Assembly: GCA_903844815.1 (NCBI GenBank)
Contig: CAIMVD010000101.1
Span: 68,220-111,979 of the forward strand
Direction of reading: 5' to 3'
Length of the DNA stretch: 43,760 nt
Source: an uncultured Bacteroidota bacterium
Lineage (GTDB): Bacteria; Bacteroidota; Bacteroidia; Bacteroidales; VadinHA17
Shown: positions 34,492-42,771 of the stretch, piece after piece
Numbering within the stretch: the first letter of the stretch is position 1
How the letters are laid out: the number at the start of each line of letters is the position of its first letter
Translations under genes and position numbers: made by a program
Notes under the pieces: model-generated
Told to the model about the DNA's origin: nothing
The model's input: only the letters and a program-made list of their open reading frames with translations
The model's database searches: none

Positions 34492-35409
34492 TTACTTGAT
34501 TGCGTCGATATTATAAGGAGTTTCCTGGTATACAAAGTAATTCAGCCAGTTTACAAAAAGCATATTTGCCTGCGATCGCCATCGGACAACCGGCTCGTTA
34601 TCCGGATTATTATCGCGGTAGTAATTTTTCGGGATTTCGATAGGCAGATTCTTCTCAATATCACGCTTATATTCATTGCCAAGAGTTTCCGGAGAGTACT
34701 CAGAATGTCCTGTCAGGAAGAACTCACGACCATTTTTTGAAGCAACCATATATACTCCGGCTTCATCCGATTCTGATAAGATAGCGAGTTCCGGAACTTT
34801 CACTATATCTTCCCTTTTTACCTCGGTATGCCTGCTGTGCGGCACATAGAAAAGATCGTCAAATCCTCTTAATATGGGATTGGAAGATTTTGCTTTTCTG
34901 TGCTCAAATACACCGAACATCTTTTTTTCAAGGGGGTATTTCGGTATTCCATGGTAATACCAAAGTGCAGCCTGTGCACCCCAGCATATGAAAAGCGAAG
35001 AAGTCACATTGTTTTTTGCCCATTCAAATATTTCAGTAAGCTCATTCCAGTAGCTTACCTCCTCGAAAGGCATCTGTTCAACAGGAGCTCCTGTAATAAT
35101 AAGTCCATCGTATTTATGGTGAATTATACTGTCAAAATCCTTATAAAAAGCTTCCATATGCTCTTTAGGGGTATTTTTTGAAGTATGGGTGCTTAGTTTA
35201 ATGAAATCAAGCTCTACCTGTAAAGGAGAATTTGATAATAACCTTATCAGGTCGGTTTCAGTTGTGATTTTTACCGGCATGAGGTTGAGAAGTGCAATTC
35301 TGAGCGGTCTGATATCCTGCCTGGAAGCCCGGGAAGCATCCATTACGAAGATATTTTCTTTCTGAAGCATTTTTATTGCAGGCAGCTTATCGGGAAGATT
35401 AATAGGCAT
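34492..35409 (-). CDS. metA: homoserine O-acetyltransferase (MetA-type)
   Basis: First committed step of methionine synthesis, 305 aa. The catalytic Cys is C142 ([10 protein letters not shown]), with His 235 and Glu 237 ([10 protein letters not shown]). Family numbering is kept exactly. Residue 111 is Glu ([16 protein letters not shown]); in this family Glu at 111 selects acetyl-CoA and Gly selects succinyl-CoA. So despite the usual label homoserine O-succinyltransferase, acetyl transfer is predicted. The gene stands alone on the minus strand, and I saw no SAM riboswitch in the 214 nt upstream. Confidence 0.95.
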   Translation of the reverse strand: MPINLPDKLPAIKMLQKENIFVMDASRASRQDIRPLRIALLNLMPVKITTETDLIRLLSNSPLQVELDFIKLSTHTSKNTPKEHMEAFYKDFDSIIHHKYDGLIITGAPVEQMPFEEVSYWNELTEIFEWAKNNVTSSLFICWGAQAALWYYHGIPKYPLEKKMFGVFEHRKAKSSNPILRGFDDLFYVPHSRHTEVKREDIVKVPELAILSESDEAGVYMVASKNGREFFLTGHSEYSPETLGNEYKRDIEKNLPIEIPKNYYRDNNPDNEPVVRWRSQANMLFVNWLNYFVYQETPYNIDAIK

Positions 35410-35623
35410 AAGTGACTTAATTTTAATTAATTACAATTCTACATTCTTTCCCCCCGGCAATATTTTTTATGAATTTGCGGGAATTTGAATTTAACAAATA
35501 TATTCCTAAATCCTTTTTCACGCAATAAACAGGGTAATAACCTTTCAGCTAATTTATTCAGAGCAAAAACAATTCCTTATTAAGATTGTTTCTTAATAAG
35601 AAATCATTTTAAAATTAAACTAC

Positions 35624-36049
35624 ATGAACAGAAGAGAATTAGTCCAGAAAATAGTCCTTGGCGGAGCCGTATTATTCGTTATGCCAACAGTAATTTCAAG
35701 TTGTACAAAGGATAGTACAATTGACCCGGTAATATTAAATACCCCCGGAACAAAAATTGACATTGATCTTTCAGATCCTGCAAATGCATCTTTAAATACA
35801 GCTGGAGGCTCAGTCATCGTTAAAAGCATTATTGTTGTCTACACGGGCACCAATTATATTGCACTTTCAAGCATTTGTACACATGAGGGCAGCACGGTCG
35901 GATATAACCTGGCCGCGGGCAACTTTATATGCCCAAATCATGGTTCAGTTTTTTCAGTCGGAGGAAGTGTGGTAACCGGTCCGGCAGCAAAACCGCTGGA
36001 ATCGTATCAGATAAGTAAATCAGGAAATATACTTACTATTACTGTCTGA
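35624..36049 (+). CDS. Rieske [2Fe-2S] exported lipoprotein-like protein
   Basis: Small electron-transfer protein of 141 aa. The N-terminus combines a Tat-like NRRELVQKIVLGG segment with a lipobox-like ISSC (C27). The Rieske cluster ligands are C85 and H87 (CTHEGS) and C103 and H106 (CPNHGS). Most Rieske proteins of bc1 complexes carry extra Cys in these loops; here there are none, so a high-potential complex III role is doubtful. No cytochrome b or oxygenase partner is next to it. It converges on the second glutathione peroxidase with a terminator hairpin between them. Confidence 0.88.
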   Translation: MNRRELVQKIVLGGAVLFVMPTVISSCTKDSTIDPVILNTPGTKIDIDLSDPANASLNTAGGSVIVKSIIVVYTGTNYIALSSICTHEGSTVGYNLAAGNFICPNHGSVFSVGGSVVTGPAAKPLESYQISKSGNILTITV

Positions 36050-36059
36050 TAATTTAAAA

Positions 36060-36092
36060 GGGTTGTTTCACCGGCATTCTGTGAAACAACCC
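36060..36092 (-). terminator. terminator hairpin between Rieske and glutathione peroxidase genes
   Basis: Perfect 12-bp stem GGGTTGTTTCAC / GTGAAACAACCC with a 9-nt loop. On the minus strand it is followed by TTTTAAATT, suiting the end of the peroxidase gene; on the plus strand the tail is C/A-rich, so it may stop the Rieske transcript less well. Confidence 0.85.
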
Positions 36093-36124
36093 CCTAAATC
36101 GACCAAATATAAAGCAAACAGAAA

Positions 36125-36670
36125 CTATTTTGAGCCTATCCAGGCAAGTACTTTATCCGAATTGGGTTTCTCTTTAGAATAAATTACATCGACAAGTTTG
36201 CCATTCTCATCTATAAGGTATTTCTGGAAATTCCATTTGACATCAGAGTCCATAACGCCGTTAAGATTTTTCGATGTAAGCCACTTGTAAAGAGGATGCA
36301 TATCATCCCCCTTGACAGAGATCTTTTCCATAAGAGGAAATGTAATCCCGTAAGTATCATTGCAGAATTTTCTGATATCCGATGCGGTTCCCGGCTCCTG
36401 GCTAAGGAAATTATTTGCCGGAAATCCTATTATCACAAGATTCTCGCCGTACTCTTTATAAACGGCCTCAAGTTCTTTATACTGGGGAGTGAATCCGCAT
36501 TTTGAAGCAGTATTTACTACCATAACCTTTTTCCCCTTCAGTGTACTGAAATCAAAATTTCCTCCTTCAAGTGTTTTGACCTTGAAATTATAGAAACCTG
36601 ATGTCTGTGCAAAACCGGTTAATGAAAACACAGTTGTTAAAATTATTGCTATCAGTCTATTTATTTTCAT
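36125..36670 (-). CDS. glutathione-peroxidase-family protein with signal peptide
   Basis: Exported peroxidase of 181 aa. Residues 1-22 are a signal peptide (LIAIILTTVFSLTGFAQ). The peroxidatic Cys is C58 ([11 protein letters not shown]), Gln is Q91, and the Trp/Asn are in VKWNFQKYLID. The usual FPCNQF is changed to FPANNF (A85). C103 in RKFCNDTYGITFP is at the place of the resolving Cys in thioredoxin-type members. It is thus the periplasmic counterpart of the cytoplasmic one at 17080-17562. Its start is 42 nt from the divergent CAP-domain gene. Confidence 0.92.
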   Translation of the reverse strand: MKINRLIAIILTTVFSLTGFAQTSGFYNFKVKTLEGGNFDFSTLKGKKVMVVNTASKCGFTPQYKELEAVYKEYGENLVIIGFPANNFLSQEPGTASDIRKFCNDTYGITFPLMEKISVKGDDMHPLYKWLTSKNLNGVMDSDVKWNFQKYLIDENGKLVDVIYSKEKPNSDKVLAWIGSK

Positions 36671-36712
36671 AATACAATTACTTTTACAAGTCTAAACAAG
36701 ATATAAGCAGTT

Positions 36713-37696
36713 ATGTTCAGGAAGTTCTGGAAAACATTAAAATTCTTTATTGCGATAGCCATAGCGCTGATAGTATTACCACATTCTATTCTGCCCGGCA
36801 AATCATCGGAAGTTAAAAAAGAGGTCCTTGAAGAGTATTTGCGACTTAATGACAGCGAAAAAAGGCTTCCGGAATACAAGGACGATGAGGAGGCTCTTAA
36901 GGCAAAGCTCCTGCAGCTGGAAGTAATAAATGCAAGCCGCAAGAAAAACAATGCCCCTGCCGTAAAGCTTGATATACTTGCTTCGCGCGTCGCCAATAAG
37001 ATGTGCAGGGAAGCCGCTGAAAACGACTTTATCGGCCACTGGAACACTGCAGGCGAAAAACCTTACCACAGATATGCTTTTGCTGGTGGGTTTGATCATA
37101 TTTCGGAGAATGCCTACGGCGAATGGTCGTCAGCTGATTATTCATCATCACCTGCAGTTATTAACTCCATGATGAAAACAGGTCACAGTAAATTTATGAT
37201 GGAAAAGCCTCCCGCCGACGGACATCGAAAGACCATAATCGATAAACCGCACAATTTTGTCGGAATAGGTTATTACCTGAAGGGAAAACAATTCAGATAC
37301 TATGAAGAGTTTATCGACAGATATCTTGAGTTTGAAAATATCCCATCGGAAGTAAAAACCGGCGAAACATTCAGCATTACAGTTAAAACGGGAAAAGAGA
37401 ACTTTCTCTATTATCTGACTGCATACAGGGATGAATTTCCGCAGGCAATTCCGCCTGCAAAACTAAAGAATAAAGGAGGATATACTGATTACACCAACGA
37501 GCAATCCTCCAGACTCAATCCCTGGGATCTGGCACAATACAGAAGAGGAAACATATATACGATACCACTTAGTTTCAGCAAACCCGGTCTTTATTATCTG
37601 CATATCTATATTGATGACAAGGAGGTCGCGAATGCTTCATCAATGAATACAAAGGGGAAGACACAGGCAAGCGGGATTGTTATAAAAGTTAACTGA
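36713..37696 (+). CDS. CAP (SCP/PR1)-domain exported protein
   Basis: Protein of 327 aa with an N-terminal hydrophobic segment (residues 9-25) that exports or anchors it. The CAP domain spans about 60-195: NDFIGHWNTAGEKPYHRY with H109, ENAYGEW with E132, and PPADGHRKTIIDK with H171 followed by VGIGYY. These form the usual His/Glu cavity. The C-terminal ~130 residues appear to be a beta-sandwich (EVKTGETFSITVKTGKENFLYYL; FSKPGLYYLHIYIDD). The function of bacterial CAP proteins is largely unknown. Divergent from the exported glutathione peroxidase. Confidence 0.85.
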   Translation: MFRKFWKTLKFFIAIAIALIVLPHSILPGKSSEVKKEVLEEYLRLNDSEKRLPEYKDDEEALKAKLLQLEVINASRKKNNAPAVKLDILASRVANKMCREAAENDFIGHWNTAGEKPYHRYAFAGGFDHISENAYGEWSSADYSSSPAVINSMMKTGHSKFMMEKPPADGHRKTIIDKPHNFVGIGYYLKGKQFRYYEEFIDRYLEFENIPSEVKTGETFSITVKTGKENFLYYLTAYRDEFPQAIPPAKLKNKGGYTDYTNEQSSRLNPWDLAQYRRGNIYTIPLSFSKPGLYYLHIYIDDKEVANASSMNTKGKTQASGIVIKVN

Positions 37697-37711
37697 GAGA
37701 TTAAGTAAATC

Positions 37712-37767
37712 GTTTATCGTTTATCGTTTATCGTTTATGGTTTATGGTTTCGGGTTTCGGGTTTGAG
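37712..37767. repeat. 7-bp tandem repeat overlapping the 3' end of the DUF1080 gene
   Basis: Eight heptads in phase: GTTTATC three times, GTTTATG twice, GTTTCGG twice, GTTTGAG. The stop codon of the minus-strand DUF1080 gene (37730-37728) lies inside the third copy, so the last residues (KPETINHKR) are repeat-encoded. It begins 15 nt after the CAP gene stop. Confidence 0.92.
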
Positions 37768-38648
37768 TCAAACAACTTCGCATACTGATCGGGGATCCTG
37801 TCGATTTTCTGAATCCTGATATCCTTATAAAAGATCTCTCCGGCTTCGCTCTGAATCTGGATTTTCCCGGAAATCAATGGCCTGGCGACTCCGTTATCAA
37901 CATATCTTGAATTCCTAAGTACCATAACTACGTTCCCGTTTACTATATGAAGACTCCTATCTCCTAAAGTAATCAGTTCAATTGTTGTCCACTCATTGAC
38001 CGGACTTTCATAATTGGCACTTCGCAGGCAAAACCCATCCCTTGAAGGGTCGGCACCCACAGAAATAAAGGGTTGACTTTGATCGGCAACGGTATTCATC
38101 GATCCCTCTGGCAATAATGCCCTGATATCAGCAGCAGAGTTAATTATTGACCAGTAATCACCCGTATGACCCTCCATAACCTGAAATTCCTGTCCCGGCA
38201 TCCAAGCCCTCCAGAAATCATTTCCGCACTCGCCAAAAGAATGATAAAGGACGCCGGAATCTTTAAGCTTATCGAGCCTTGGCTCCCACTTCTTTTCACC
38301 CCATTTATATTTCAACGTAAGATGATAGTTGGCAAAATCCTCTTTCGTAAACACACCCCCGTAGATCTCACCCGTAATATGCAGAACCGGCTCACCGTTT
38401 ACAATGTCAATTGAAAATACATTTGATTCATTCTTGTTATAACCTACAGGTTCTAAAGTTTGTCCTTTTTCATCAACAGGTCGTTGCCCGTCAAATCCGT
38501 TTTTGAGTCTGTAGCCCAGATACATATCCCACTTTGAGAGGTCTTTATCAAGCAGAGTTATCCATTCCTTTTTATCAGATTCACAGGAGGATGTCGAAAC
38601 AGCAAGAATAATTATCAGGGAAGATAAAAGTGAAATACCAGGTTTCAT
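37728..38648 (-). CDS. DUF1080 (3-keto-disaccharide hydrolase-like) lipoprotein
   Basis: Lipoprotein of 306 aa with a concanavalin-like fold. The frame is open to 38672, but the ATG at 38648 gives MKPGISLLSSLIIILAVSTS followed by the lipobox Cys. Family segments are WITLLDKDLSKWDMYLGY, YHLTLKYKWGEKKWEPR, DSGVLYHSFGECG, EFQVMEGHTGDYW and the late FYKDIRIQKI. Members hydrolyse or bind 3-keto-glycosides or similar glycans. No oxidoreductase of the 3-keto pathway is nearby. The C-terminus runs into a 7-bp repeat. Confidence 0.88.
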   Translation of the reverse strand: MKPGISLLSSLIIILAVSTSSCESDKKEWITLLDKDLSKWDMYLGYRLKNGFDGQRPVDEKGQTLEPVGYNKNESNVFSIDIVNGEPVLHITGEIYGGVFTKEDFANYHLTLKYKWGEKKWEPRLDKLKDSGVLYHSFGECGNDFWRAWMPGQEFQVMEGHTGDYWSIINSAADIRALLPEGSMNTVADQSQPFISVGADPSRDGFCLRSANYESPVNEWTTIELITLGDRSLHIVNGNVVMVLRNSRYVDNGVARPLISGKIQIQSEAGEIFYKDIRIQKIDRIPDQYAKLFDSNPKPETINHKR

Positions 38649-38737
38649 ATCAATATAAATTAGTAACTGCAATTAATGCAAACCAACAAGATTAATTTTC
38701 AATACAGGTGCCAGATACAAATATAGTTAAAATAAAC

Positions 38738-38765
38738 AGGGGAGGCTGTTTTGCAGACCTCCCCT
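38738..38765 (-). terminator. Rho-independent terminator after the type IX cargo phosphoesterase gene
   Basis: Stem AGGGGAGG / CCTCCCCT, extended inside by CTG/CAG. On the minus strand the hairpin is followed by TGTTTATTTTAAC, a T-rich tail. It lies about 90 nt downstream of the stop at 38853 and upstream of the DUF1080 gene. Confidence 0.75.
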
Positions 38766-38852
38766 ATTCGTAACAATAACAATAATAAGCATATCTAATT
38801 ACCCGCCTGGCATCTCAGTCAGGATAATTTCGTCAAGTAACATGCCCCTGCC

Positions 38853-41303
38853 CTACTGCTTAATAATCATGGATTGTATCGATCCCTTGTTATATTGCAG
38901 ATTTACCACATAAATCCCGTTCGACAGTTTCGTCAAATCCAGCATAATTACCTGCTCGTCTCCTGTCAGCTCAAGTTCCTGTTGAATTTCAAGGCTCCCG
39001 TCGGAGCAATAAACATTTATCCTTGCCTCACCTTTTGAAAACCCGTTTAATTCAAGGGTAATAATGCCACTTGTCGGGTTCGGATATGCTTTCATTGAAG
39101 CATTTACATCGCTGTTCACCGGTTCTGAAGTGATATAAGACTGAGTGGATCCATTTGTTACCGATGAGGAACAGCTTCCGAATAAGTTGTTTACTTTGTT
39201 TATAACGGAAGTATTAGTGAGTAATACACAGGTACTGCTTCGGGTGTTGTTTGTGTTAAGGACGCACATAATAACCCCAGCCTTCCTTCCGGATGTACAG
39301 CTAATATTATTTACGGTTACTTTCTGAACCTTGGTTGTTGTGCAACCTTTTGAATCCTTCACAGTAACAGTGTAGGTTGTAGTTACAGTTGGTTTAGCTG
39401 TAACCGAAGCCACTGTAGTTGAACTTAAACCGGTTCTGGGACTCCAGGAATAGGTGTAAGGACCGGAACCTCCTGATACATTGGCTGTCAGTTTTACCTG
39501 CGATGAAAGCCCGAAGTTGCCTGATTTTCCTGTGATGTAAGTTACCGCGTCATACAATGAATACGGAACGCTTGTCCTGAAAACAGTCGCATTATTTAAC
39601 GCTGAAACGGAAGCATAAAGATTTGAAGAACCTGAAAGAACCGTAAAAGATTTCGAATAGGTACAGTTCTTTGAATCTGTGACAGTAACAGTATAAGTTC
39701 CGGCAGCTAAACTACTAATATTCTGACTGGCAGACGTATAACTATTCGGACCGGTCCACTTCCATACGGTAACGGGAAGATTACCTCCTGATACTGTTAT
39801 GCTTATGCTGCCGTTGGCTGAGCCGCATGTTGCATCTGTAACAGTACCGTTAACAGCGAATGCATCAGGACCAGTAATTGTGAAAGTGCCTGTAAGTTGT
39901 GAGCAACCATATATATCAGAGGCAGTGTAACTATAAATCCCGGCAGGCAGACTGATTGTAAGCGGACTGTTTCCGGAATAACTGTTAGTTCCGATAACAA
40001 CATTATATGGTGCAGTTCCTCCGGTAAATGTAAATGTCTCTGATCCGTTGGAGCCCGGACAATCTGCAATTGCATTAGCGAGACTGACAGACATTGATCC
40101 TGAAGCATTCTCAACTAGAACAGCACTGCCGGTCATATTCGTTGTGCCGGTGGTATTTGTTCCGGTGATTGTATAGGTTCCTGAAGTCTGATTACCGAAA
40201 GTAATCGAATTTCCGGTACCGGCAACCAAAGGAGCCTGAGCAGTACCATTCTTATACAAGGTATACATAACCCCGGACTGAGAGCCTGATAAACCGACGG
40301 GCAAACCTCCCGTTCCCTGGCAGAATGAGCCGCCTCCGGTAACGGGGTAGGCAATTGGCAGAGCTATTGCAGGCATCATTTCGTATGCAAGGTCGAACTT
40401 ATCACTAGTCCCGGTTTTCCATGAATTCAGCGTGGGGGAATAGGTTGTCATGTGGATCACATTGTTAGCCGGCTCAAATTCTGCAAGCCTGAGCCATCCG
40501 TTACCTCCGTTTGATTCATTCTGATAATCTGCAATCATTGTATAAATGGTACGGCCTCCGTAGGTATCAGTCCTGTAGCCCGATCCAAATTCATGTCCGC
40601 AGATCATAAGGAAAAGATTTGGATTGTCTTTAAGGGCATTGTATATTGCCTGACCGGGGCTTGTAAAGGAAGCCTGCATACCTGCGTACATTAGTGAATG
40701 ATTGATAAGTATTCCCCGTTTTAAAGGGTTGTTTTTAAGCAGTGCGTCAGCCCAGTCAAGCACACCCGTTCCTGGTATCTGATCACCTGCTCCAATACAA
40801 ATGATAATGAAATCCATGCCGTTGGAACTGATAAGATCATAATGGTTTTCGTTCGTGGTTCCATAATGGCCGCCATAATAGCTCCTTCCCTGAAAACGGG
40901 ATACTCCGAAGTAACTATTAAATGTTCCTGTTCCCAAAAACAAGTCGTGGTTCCCCGGAACGACGCCGAAAGGAACACCGGGCAGCACAGCATCCAGTTT
41001 GCTCATTGAATTATTAGCATTCGACCATTCCCACGACATGCCAAAATTTGTCAGGTCCCCCACCATTCCAACATATTTTATATTGCTGCCTGCCTGATTA
41101 TTAACACACCATTGAGTTTGGGATGTGAACATCGAAGGAGTTCCCCCGAATAGAGATCCGGTATAATTCTGGGCATCAGGCAGGATTATCATAGAGAAAG
41201 GATCTCCTGAAGTGGCTGCCGGCTGAGCGACTGCCAAAGCTGAATATCCAATAATGCATATTGAGATAATCAGCATTCTTAAATGTTTGTAAAATTGTTT
41301 CAT
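38853..41303 (-). CDS. type IX-secreted metallophosphoesterase with SprB/PKD-like repeats
   Basis: Surface or secreted protein of 816 aa. Signal peptide 1-27 (MKQFYKHLRMLIISICIIGY then SALAVAQ). A calcineurin-like phosphoesterase domain covers about 35-310: ILPDAQNY, GMVGDLTNFG, VVPGNHDLF, LINHSLMYAG and CGHEFGSGYR, with all metal-binding motifs. The middle holds SprB-like/Ig repeats (GGTAPYNVVIG; LPAGIYSYTASDIYGCS; LAAGTYTVTVTDSKNCTYS) and a PKD-like unit (GSGPYTYSWSPRTGLS). The last ~75 residues (AYPNPTSGIITLELNG ... LSNGIYVVNL) are a type A sorting domain. Substrate unknown. It shows that the organism has a type IX secretion system. Confidence 0.9.
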   Translation of the reverse strand: MKQFYKHLRMLIISICIIGYSALAVAQPAATSGDPFSMIILPDAQNYTGSLFGGTPSMFTSQTQWCVNNQAGSNIKYVGMVGDLTNFGMSWEWSNANNSMSKLDAVLPGVPFGVVPGNHDLFLGTGTFNSYFGVSRFQGRSYYGGHYGTTNENHYDLISSNGMDFIIICIGAGDQIPGTGVLDWADALLKNNPLKRGILINHSLMYAGMQASFTSPGQAIYNALKDNPNLFLMICGHEFGSGYRTDTYGGRTIYTMIADYQNESNGGNGWLRLAEFEPANNVIHMTTYSPTLNSWKTGTSDKFDLAYEMMPAIALPIAYPVTGGGSFCQGTGGLPVGLSGSQSGVMYTLYKNGTAQAPLVAGTGNSITFGNQTSGTYTITGTNTTGTTNMTGSAVLVENASGSMSVSLANAIADCPGSNGSETFTFTGGTAPYNVVIGTNSYSGNSPLTISLPAGIYSYTASDIYGCSQLTGTFTITGPDAFAVNGTVTDATCGSANGSISITVSGGNLPVTVWKWTGPNSYTSASQNISSLAAGTYTVTVTDSKNCTYSKSFTVLSGSSNLYASVSALNNATVFRTSVPYSLYDAVTYITGKSGNFGLSSQVKLTANVSGGSGPYTYSWSPRTGLSSTTVASVTAKPTVTTTYTVTVKDSKGCTTTKVQKVTVNNISCTSGRKAGVIMCVLNTNNTRSSTCVLLTNTSVINKVNNLFGSCSSSVTNGSTQSYITSEPVNSDVNASMKAYPNPTSGIITLELNGFSKGEARINVYCSDGSLEIQQELELTGDEQVIMLDLTKLSNGIYVVNLQYNKGSIQSMIIKQ

Positions 41304-41760
41304 AGTGTAGTTTTTTATATAACGCCATCATTGTTCCGGAATATCAGAATTCAAACACATGTAAACCAATCACTTTGCACATCTGTAAGCACAAAAAGAG
41401 GCAATGGTAATACTTTGAATCAAGCCAGATCCGCAAACGGATACCCGGCATAATTATCAGAACGACGAAAACCAACTATAATTAAATGAACAAGTTATTA
41501 TCTAAATCTTTAGCCCAATAAAACGTGCGATAAATAATAGACTCATCATAAACAGAAAGGATATTCACAATTGCAAGTCTAATTTAAACAAAATCCTTTA
41601 ATCAGACTGCATCAAAATTACATAATTATTATTTTGTTAAAACATGATCTGGTTCACAGGTTTTTTCGCAACGGACTCAAACGGAGATAGTTTATAAACC
41701 GGACTGATTTATAATACTATCCCTAAATACTAAGCATATTATGATTTATTATGCTATTCC
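41304..41760. other. AT-rich intergenic region
   Basis: Promoter side of the minus-strand phosphoesterase gene and 3' flank of the decayed reductase gene. I saw no ORF, tRNA or strong hairpin in it. Confidence 0.5.
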
Positions 41761-41790
41761 TCATTTCAATTCATTTCAATTCATTGCAAT
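41761..41790. repeat. 10-bp tandem repeat at the 3' end of the decayed reductase gene
   Basis: Three copies in phase: TCATTTCAAT, TCATTTCAAT, TCATTGCAAT. The stop codon of the minus-strand reductase (41778-41776) lies inside the second copy. Confidence 0.9.
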
Positions 41791-42237
41791 TTTTTCAATT
41801 TTCTCAAGCCACTTTTTACGGAAATCTTCCTTTGAGTTTTTGATCGGACCAACAAAAGTGACTTTCACCGGGTTCACGCCGCAGAATCCCAGAGTTGATT
41901 TCTTTAACTGGTTAACACTTGGACTGCCAAATGCAAAACGGTAATACCAGCCGGGCTGATCAAGTGTAGTAAGTATGTGAGCAGTTTTGCCTTTAAGAAG
42001 CTTGTCCCACCAAACTGAATTTTCCTTATACTGAAAAGCAAAGCCTGGAAGAAAAAGCCTGTCAATAAACCCCTTAGCTATTGAAGGCAGGCCTCCCCAC
42101 CAAACCGGGTGGATCCAAACCATATGTTCAGCCCACAAAATTTTATCCCATGCTTCAATGACAGGACAGTGAAAATGCAGGATGAATAAGGATTTTAAGG
42201 GATAAGATGAATTGCAATACCCACAGTATGATTTCAC
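41776..42237 (-). pseudogene. N-terminally decayed NAD(P)H quinone reductase (flavodoxin-like fold)
   Basis: A 153-codon frame whose last ~130 codons match the NAD(P)H-dependent quinone reductases of the Flavodoxin_2 family: IEAWDKILWAEHMVWIHPVWWGG, IAKGFIDRLFLPGFAFQYKENSVWWDKLLKGKTAHI, TTLDQPGWYYR and LGFCGVNPVKVTFVGPI. Family members are about 190-200 aa and begin with a beta-strand and an FMN phosphate loop (GHP-type). That part is missing; the first ~25 codons (MKSYCGYCNSSYPLKSLF) do not resemble it, while nearby frames contain stops. So it is probably a truncated, frameshifted remnant. A functional short form cannot be fully excluded. Confidence 0.65.
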
Positions 42238-42333
42238 ATAATTTGCAGTTTTTCTACATAAAAGGGAACCTTATTTGGAGATTACGGAAATAGTATTACT
42301 TTTGCCGTCGCGTTAGAGTTTTAAAACGCATTT

Positions 42334-42408
<75 letters not shown>

Positions 42409-42419
42409 CAATAAGAAGA

Positions 42420-42453
42420 CCCAATTAGCAAGTATCAGCTAATTGGGTTTTTT
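42420..42453 (+). terminator. Rho-independent terminator after tRNA-Pro
   Basis: Perfect 10-bp stem CCCAATTAGC / GCTAATTGGG with an 8-nt loop (AAGTATCA), followed by six T residues. It begins 12 nt after the tRNA 3' end. Confidence 0.92.
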
Positions 42454-42771
42454 ATTTCACGCTTTTGTACCGCTTTAGTTAAGAAATTAAGAACCTCATT
42501 TTTACTATTTTCCAGGTATGCGGCAAAAAAATAGCTGTTATATTGAGCAGCTAAGATAAGATGCGTCAAAACAGTTTTGTATATGCCACTGTTTTTTAAT
42601 AACATAACGACCTGATGCAAATTAGTTTTATAATAAACCATTTCATAAATTTATATCGGGTATTTGTCAACAAATTTACGGATTGCACTTATTTTTTTTA
42701 TTTTCTTAAATCCCATCGTTCCTAAATTAGCGATCACCTGAACATTCCAGTATTTAATTACTTTTGGAACA
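42454..42771. other. intergenic region upstream of the histidine kinase
   Basis: AT-rich gap. A 68-codon minus-strand frame (42435-42641) has no recognisable features and ends inside the tRNA terminator stem, so it is not called a gene. A promoter for the kinase must lie here, but no clean element was identified. Confidence 0.5.

Noticed and set aside
35410-35623. Possible SAM riboswitch upstream of metA
   Set aside because: No conserved SAM-riboswitch core or paired helices could be recognised in this AT-rich stretch.
42435-42641. 68-codon minus-strand frame after tRNA-Pro
   Set aside because: No recognisable domain, and it ends within the tRNA terminator stem. A decayed gene fragment remains possible.
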